NCBI GenBank assembly: GCA_041495205.1 | Contig: JBGQCF010000057.1 | Span: 1-9,080 of the forward strand | Source: JAHFRG01 sp041495205 | GTDB taxonomy: Bacteria; Pseudomonadota; Gammaproteobacteria; Burkholderiales; JAHFRG01 | Direction of reading: 5' to 3' | DNA: 9,080 nucleotides | In this document: one piece after another, positions 5,868 to 9,080 of the stretch | How the letters are laid out: the number at the start of each line of letters is the position of its first letter | How positions within the stretch are numbered: position 1 is the stretch's first letter | Notes under the pieces: model-generated | The model's database searches: none | Seen by the model: the letters and a program-made list of their open reading frames with translations, nothing else | What the model was told of the DNA's origin: nothing | Program-made: the position numbers and the translations under genes

Positions 5868-6731
5868 TTAAACCGCTGCGGCGCCACCGACAATCTCAGA
5901 CAGCTCCTTGGTAATCGCCGCCTGGCGCGACTTGTTGTAGACCAGGGTGAGTTCGTCAATCACGTTGCCGGCGTTGTCGGAAGCCGCTTTCATCGCCACC
6001 ATGCGCGCCGACTGCTCGGATGCCATGTTTTCGCACACCGCCTGATAGACCAGCATCTCAATGTAGCGCTTCAACGCCTCGTCCAGCACGTCCTTCGCAT
6101 CGGGCTCGTAAATGTAGTCCCACCTGCCCTGCGGCGCGCCCAGCATCTCGCCCGAGAACGGCAGCAATTGCTCCATCACCGGCTCCTGCTTCATGGTGTT
6201 GATGAAGCGGGTGGAGAAAATCATCAAGCGGTCGAAACGGTCCTGAGTGTAGCCGTCGAGCATCACTTTCACCGCGCCGATGAGTTTTTCCATGTGCGGC
6301 TTGTCACCGAGGCCCACGACCTGCGACACGATATTCGCGCCCAGGCGCTGCATGAAGCCAACGCCCTTCTTGCCGATACAGCAGACCTCGAACTGCTCGC
6401 CCTGGGATTCCCACTCCTTCATCCTTTTAAGGACGAGCCGCAGCATATTGGTGTTTAAGCCCCCGCACAGGCCCTTGTCGGTGGTAATCACGACGAAGCC
6501 GACTTTCTTCACCGTGTCGCGCTCGACCAGGAAGGGGTGGCGGTATTCGGGATTGGCGTGGGAGAGATGCGCGGCGATGTTGCGGATTTTTTCGCCGTAG
6601 GGACGGGCGTGACGCATGCGCTCCTGCGCCCTGCGCATTTTCGAGGCCGCGACCATTTCCATGGCCTTGGTTATTTTGCGAGTGTTCTGGACACTCTTAA
6701 TCTTATTCCGAATTTCTTTTGAACCTGGCAT
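5868..6731 (-). CDS. atpG: ATP synthase F1 subunit gamma
   Basis: Gamma is the rotating central shaft inside the alpha3-beta3 hexamer. The 287-residue length is normal for proteobacteria. The N-terminal helix is the conserved IRNKIKSVQNTRKITKAMEM (7-26) followed by VAASKMRRAQ. The Rossmann-like middle starts at VGFVVITTDKGLCGGLN, and the C-terminal helix that enters the hexamer has MKAASDNAGNVIDEL and LVYNKSRQAAITKEL. The ATG fits the family start MPGSKEIR; the ribosome site is only a moderate GAGAG. Upstream is a long 149-base structured spacer after atpA; downstream are 71 bases before atpD. The assignment is firm. Confidence 0.98.
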   Translation of the reverse strand: MPGSKEIRNKIKSVQNTRKITKAMEMVAASKMRRAQERMRHARPYGEKIRNIAAHLSHANPEYRHPFLVERDTVKKVGFVVITTDKGLCGGLNTNMLRLVLKRMKEWESQGEQFEVCCIGKKGVGFMQRLGANIVSQVVGLGDKPHMEKLIGAVKVMLDGYTQDRFDRLMIFSTRFINTMKQEPVMEQLLPFSGEMLGAPQGRWDYIYEPDAKDVLDEALKRYIEMLVYQAVCENMASEQSARMVAMKAASDNAGNVIDELTLVYNKSRQAAITKELSEIVGGAAAV

Positions 6732-6752
6732 TTATAAACTCTCTACACGTCA

Positions 6753-6878
6753 GCAAGCGTCGCGAGCGAAGCGATGGCTAGGCGCGGGCTGGCGAAGGCC
6801 GACGCCGTGTACAAATGAAGTACACAAGGAGGCCTGAGTCCGGCCTGCAACAACGCTAGCGCGAGCGCAGTAGCTTGC
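6753..6878. repeat. Complex inverted-repeat region in the atpA-atpG spacer
   Basis: The spacer (6732-6880) is built of nested inverted repeats with a shared centre. From outside in they are: GCAAGC (6753-6758) with GCTTGC (6873-6878); GCTAGGCG (6777-6784) with CGCTAGC (6854-6860), one base bulged; AGGCCGAC (6796-6803) with GTCCGGCCT (6838-6846), one base bulged; and a perfect GTGTAC (6807-6812) with GTACAC (6820-6825) around a 7-base loop. A direct repeat is also present: CGCGAGCGAAG (6761-6771) and CGCGAGCGCAG (6860-6870) match at ten of eleven positions. There is no plausible gene inside. It resembles a non-coding dispersed palindromic element or MITE-like remnant, but no target duplication or relative was confirmed. 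Confidence 0.6.
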
Positions 6879-6880
6879 CA

Positions 6881-8422
6881 TTAGTACGCCGCGTTCTTCT
6901 TAAAATCCTTCATGGCGTCGTGAAGCCTGCCTTCATCGTCTTTGGACAAATCGTTGGTGTCCTCGATGCGCTTCACCACGTCTCCATACTTGCCCTTGAT
7001 GTAATCGCGCATCCCGCGCTCGGCGGAAAGTGCCTTCTTCACATCAATGTCGTCGAAATAACCGTTGTTCACCGCAAACAGCGTCAAGGCCATTTCCCAC
7101 ACCTGCAGCGGCTCGTATTGCGGCTGTTTCATGAGCTCGGTCACCATGCGGCCGCGCTCCAACTGCTTGCGCGTCGCCTCATCGAGATCGGAAGCAAACT
7201 GCGCAAAAGCCGCCAGTTCGCGGTATTGCGCCAGAGAAAGACGCACGCCGCCGCCCAGCTTTTTAATCACCTTGGTCTGCGCCGCGCCTCCCACCCGCGA
7301 CACCGAAATGCCGGCGTTGATGGCGGGGCGGATGCCGGCGTTGAACAGGTCGGTTTCCAGAAAAATCTGGCCGTCGGTAATAGAGATCACGTTGGTCGGC
7401 ACGAACGCAGTCACGTCGCCGGCCTGGGTTTCAATTATCGGCAGCGCTGTCAAACTTCCGGTCCTGCCTTTGACTTTGCCATTGGTGTAGCGCTCGACAT
7501 ATTCCTCGTTTACTCGCGCTGCGCGTTCTAACAGCCGCGAATGCAGATAGAACACGTCGCCGGGATAGGCTTCGCGCCCCGGGGGACGGCGCAGCAGCAG
7601 CGAAATCTGCCGATAAGCCCAGGCCTGTTTGGTCAGGTCGTCGTAAATAATCAGCGCGTCCTTGCCGCGGTCGCGGAAGTACTCGCCCATGCTGCAGCCG
7701 GAGTAGGGCGCGATATATTGCATCGCCGCGGATTCAGAGGCAGAAGCCGCCACTACGATGGTATAGGCCATGGCGCCGTGTTCTTCGAGCTTCCTCACCA
7801 CGTTGACGACGCTGGATGCCTTTTGTCCTATCGCGACATAAATACAAATCAGGTCCTTGCCCTGCTGGTTGATGATGGTATCCATCGCCACCGCGGTTTT
7901 ACCGGTCTGGCGGTCGCCGATGATGAGCTCGCGCTGGCCGCGGCCGATTGGCACCATGGAGTCAATGGACTTCAAGCCGGTTTGCACCGGCTGCGACACT
8001 GATTTGCGCCAGATCACCCCCGGCGCGATTTTTTCGATGGGCGAGGTTTCTTTTGCGTTAATCGGACCTTTGCCGTCTATCGGCTGGCCGAGCGAGTTGA
8101 CCACGCGGCCGATCAGCGCTTCACCCACCGGGACTTCCAGGATGCGGCCCGTGCACTTCACGATATCGCCTTCGGTGATATGCTCGTATTCGCCCAGCAC
8201 CACCGAGCCCACCGAGTCGCGCTCCAGGTTCAGCGCCAGGCCGAAAGTGTTCTTGGGAAACTCCAGCATCTCGCCCTGCATCACGTCGGAGAGGCCGTGT
8301 ACGCGGCAGATGCCGTCGGTTACGGAAATCACCGTGCCCTGCGTGCGCGATTCCGCCGACACCGCGAGGCTTTCGATCCTCCTTTTTATCAGTTCGCTGA
8401 TTTCCGATGGGTTGACTTGCAT
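6881..8422 (-). CDS. atpA: ATP synthase F1 subunit alpha
   Basis: Alpha alternates with beta in the F1 hexamer and holds non-catalytic nucleotide sites. The 513-residue length equals the E. coli protein. The P-loop GDRQTGKT is at 169-176. The arginine finger that reaches the catalytic site is Arg376 in SVSRVGGAAQTK, the same number as in E. coli. Other landmarks are the N-terminal delta-binding helix (SEISELIKRRIE, 6-17), GRVVNSLGQPIDGKGP, LIIYDDLTKQAWAYRQISLL in parts at 257-276, LLRRPPGREAYPGDVFYLHS from 276 on, and FASDLDEATRKQLERG. The ATG has a strong AGGAG (8428-8432) five bases upstream. It follows atpH after 34 bases that hold a small hairpin. The assignment is firm. Confidence 0.98.
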   Translation of the reverse strand: MQVNPSEISELIKRRIESLAVSAESRTQGTVISVTDGICRVHGLSDVMQGEMLEFPKNTFGLALNLERDSVGSVVLGEYEHITEGDIVKCTGRILEVPVGEALIGRVVNSLGQPIDGKGPINAKETSPIEKIAPGVIWRKSVSQPVQTGLKSIDSMVPIGRGQRELIIGDRQTGKTAVAMDTIINQQGKDLICIYVAIGQKASSVVNVVRKLEEHGAMAYTIVVAASASESAAMQYIAPYSGCSMGEYFRDRGKDALIIYDDLTKQAWAYRQISLLLRRPPGREAYPGDVFYLHSRLLERAARVNEEYVERYTNGKVKGRTGSLTALPIIETQAGDVTAFVPTNVISITDGQIFLETDLFNAGIRPAINAGISVSRVGGAAQTKVIKKLGGGVRLSLAQYRELAAFAQFASDLDEATRKQLERGRMVTELMKQPQYEPLQVWEMALTLFAVNNGYFDDIDVKKALSAERGMRDYIKGKYGDVVKRIEDTNDLSKDDEGRLHDAMKDFKKNAAY

Positions 8423-8427
8423 TTCTG

Positions 8428-8452
8428 CTCCTAGGCAAAATCTGTGTTTTGC
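8428..8452 (-). promoter_or_regulatory. atpA ribosome site with a hairpin just upstream
   Basis: The ribosome site AGGAG (8432-8428 on the minus strand) is the best in the window, five bases before the atpA ATG. Immediately before it GCAAAA (8452-8447) pairs with TTTTGC (8440-8435) around a six-base loop. The stem leaves the ribosome site free. Its minus-strand start, CCGCAAAACAC, matches CCGCAAAACTC on the plus strand at 5811-5821 in the atpG-atpD hairpin, so the two may be related. Confidence 0.5.
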
Positions 8453-8456
8453 GGAT

Positions 8457-8993
8457 TTATCTTGTCAATGCGGTACGCATCGCTTCCAGTTTGCCGCGCA
8501 CCGTGGCATCGAGAACATGGTCGCCGACCGCGATTTTCACGCCACCAATTAATTCGGGTTCCACGCTCACCTGCGTGACGATTTTGCGCTGGTACCTCTC
8601 TTCGAGACGGCGTACCAGTTTGCCGGCCTGCAGCTTGCTCAGCGGGAACGCTGAATTAATCTTCACTTCGAGCACGCCTTCCTGTTCCGCCTTGAGCGCT
8701 TCAAACAACTCCCGGATTTGCGGTAGCAAGGGAAGGCGGTCGTTGCGCGCGAGCACCTGCACGAAATTCCTGCCCATGCCGTCGAGTTTCTTTCCGCAAA
8801 TGCCAAGCAGCAGACTCTCGATTTGCTCCGCGCTGAAATTCGGGTCGCTGATGTAAGCCGCCACATGCGGGTCTTTTACGACAGTTTCCAGAAGCTCCAG
8901 CATCTTCGCCCATTGGGACAGGGTGTTTTTTTCCTTGGCCAGCTTGAATACGGCTTCCGCGTACGGCCGTGCGATGGTGATGTTTTCCGCCAT
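8457..8993 (-). CDS. atpH: ATP synthase F1 subunit delta
   Basis: Delta sits on top of the alpha3-beta3 hexamer and joins it to the b-subunit peripheral stalk. The 178-residue length is normal (E. coli 177). The N-terminal helical domain opens with the family motif ARPYAEAVFKLAKEK (8-22) and includes DPNFSAEQ. The C-terminal part has the conserved ERYQRKI, SVEPELIGGVKIAVGDHVLDATVRG (given in parts: VEPELIGGVKI, VGDHVLDATVRGKLE). The ATG is fixed by the family start and by an AAGGA that overlaps the atpF stop codon; seven to eight bases separate the two genes, which suggests translational coupling. The assignment is firm. Confidence 0.97.
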   Translation of the reverse strand: MAENITIARPYAEAVFKLAKEKNTLSQWAKMLELLETVVKDPHVAAYISDPNFSAEQIESLLLGICGKKLDGMGRNFVQVLARNDRLPLLPQIRELFEALKAEQEGVLEVKINSAFPLSKLQAGKLVRRLEERYQRKIVTQVSVEPELIGGVKIAVGDHVLDATVRGKLEAMRTALTR

Positions 8994-9001
8994 GCTATTC
9001 C

Positions 9002-9080
9002 TTAGAGTTCGGTCTGGATGGCTTTCAGCAGATCGGCGTGCGCCTTGGCGTCCACTTCACGGCGCAGAATTTTCTCGGCG
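9002..9080 (-). CDS. atpF: ATP synthase Fo subunit b, C-terminal end only
   Basis: Only the last 25 codons and the TAA stop are in the window, ending LLKAIQTEL; the rest lies beyond the right edge. Subunit b is the membrane-anchored peripheral stalk that holds delta and alpha still while the rotor turns. The segment is charged and helical, as expected for the delta-binding end of b (EKILRREVDAKAHADLLKAI). On sequence alone 25 residues would be weak evidence, but the position directly before atpH, with the stop codon overlapping the atpH ribosome site, makes the call safe. Confidence 0.88.
   Translation of the reverse strand, partial: AEKILRREVDAKAHADLLKAIQTEL

Noticed and set aside
6875..7531. 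218-codon open frame on the plus strand, opposite atpA
   Set aside because: Antisense shadow of the strongly conserved atpA sequence, with no ribosome site or family motif.

Overview
The window is an ordinary proteobacterial housekeeping block, most likely from a betaproteobacterium. Every gene lies on the minus strand, so transcription runs from the right edge to the left. The evidence for the group is the F1-ATPase order atpF-H-A-G-D-C followed by glmU and glmS, the GC-rich coding sequence, and protein sequences such as the AtpD stretch DNIYRFTLAG. The exact order or genus cannot be fixed from the window alone.

Right to left, the first region (9080 to 3877) is the distal part of an ATP synthase operon: the last 25 codons of atpF (b), then complete atpH (delta), atpA (alpha), atpG (gamma), atpD (beta) and atpC (epsilon). 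A rho-independent terminator follows atpC at 3820-3844. The operon promoter and the genes for the a and c subunits lie beyond the right edge. Next is glpD (3758-2208, GTG start), an FAD-dependent glycerol-3-phosphate dehydrogenase that feeds electrons to the respiratory quinone pool. The last region carries glmU (2121-757) and the first 196 codons of glmS (590 to the left edge), which make glucosamine-6-phosphate and convert it to UDP-GlcNAc for peptidoglycan and lipopolysaccharide. The link between modules is loose: respiration, the ATP synthase it drives, and envelope precursor synthesis.

All complete genes look intact, with their catalytic motifs in place. The unusual content is in the spacers. 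All but one of those between complete or partial genes (the exception is the 7-base atpF-atpH gap) hold an inverted or dispersed repeat. Two spacers (atpD-atpC and glmU-glmS) carry facing arrays of a degenerate 7-bp unit, GTRAGGR on one strand. These arrays supply the atpD and glmU stop codons and the last five codons of glmU. The glmU-glmS spacer also holds a REP-like GC hairpin. The atpA-atpG spacer is a 149-bp structured region, long for this operon. glpD has repeat-like sequences at both ends. No gap exceeds 300 bases. I found no RNA gene, CRISPR array, transposase or undescribed protein system; the repeats are what deserve follow-up.
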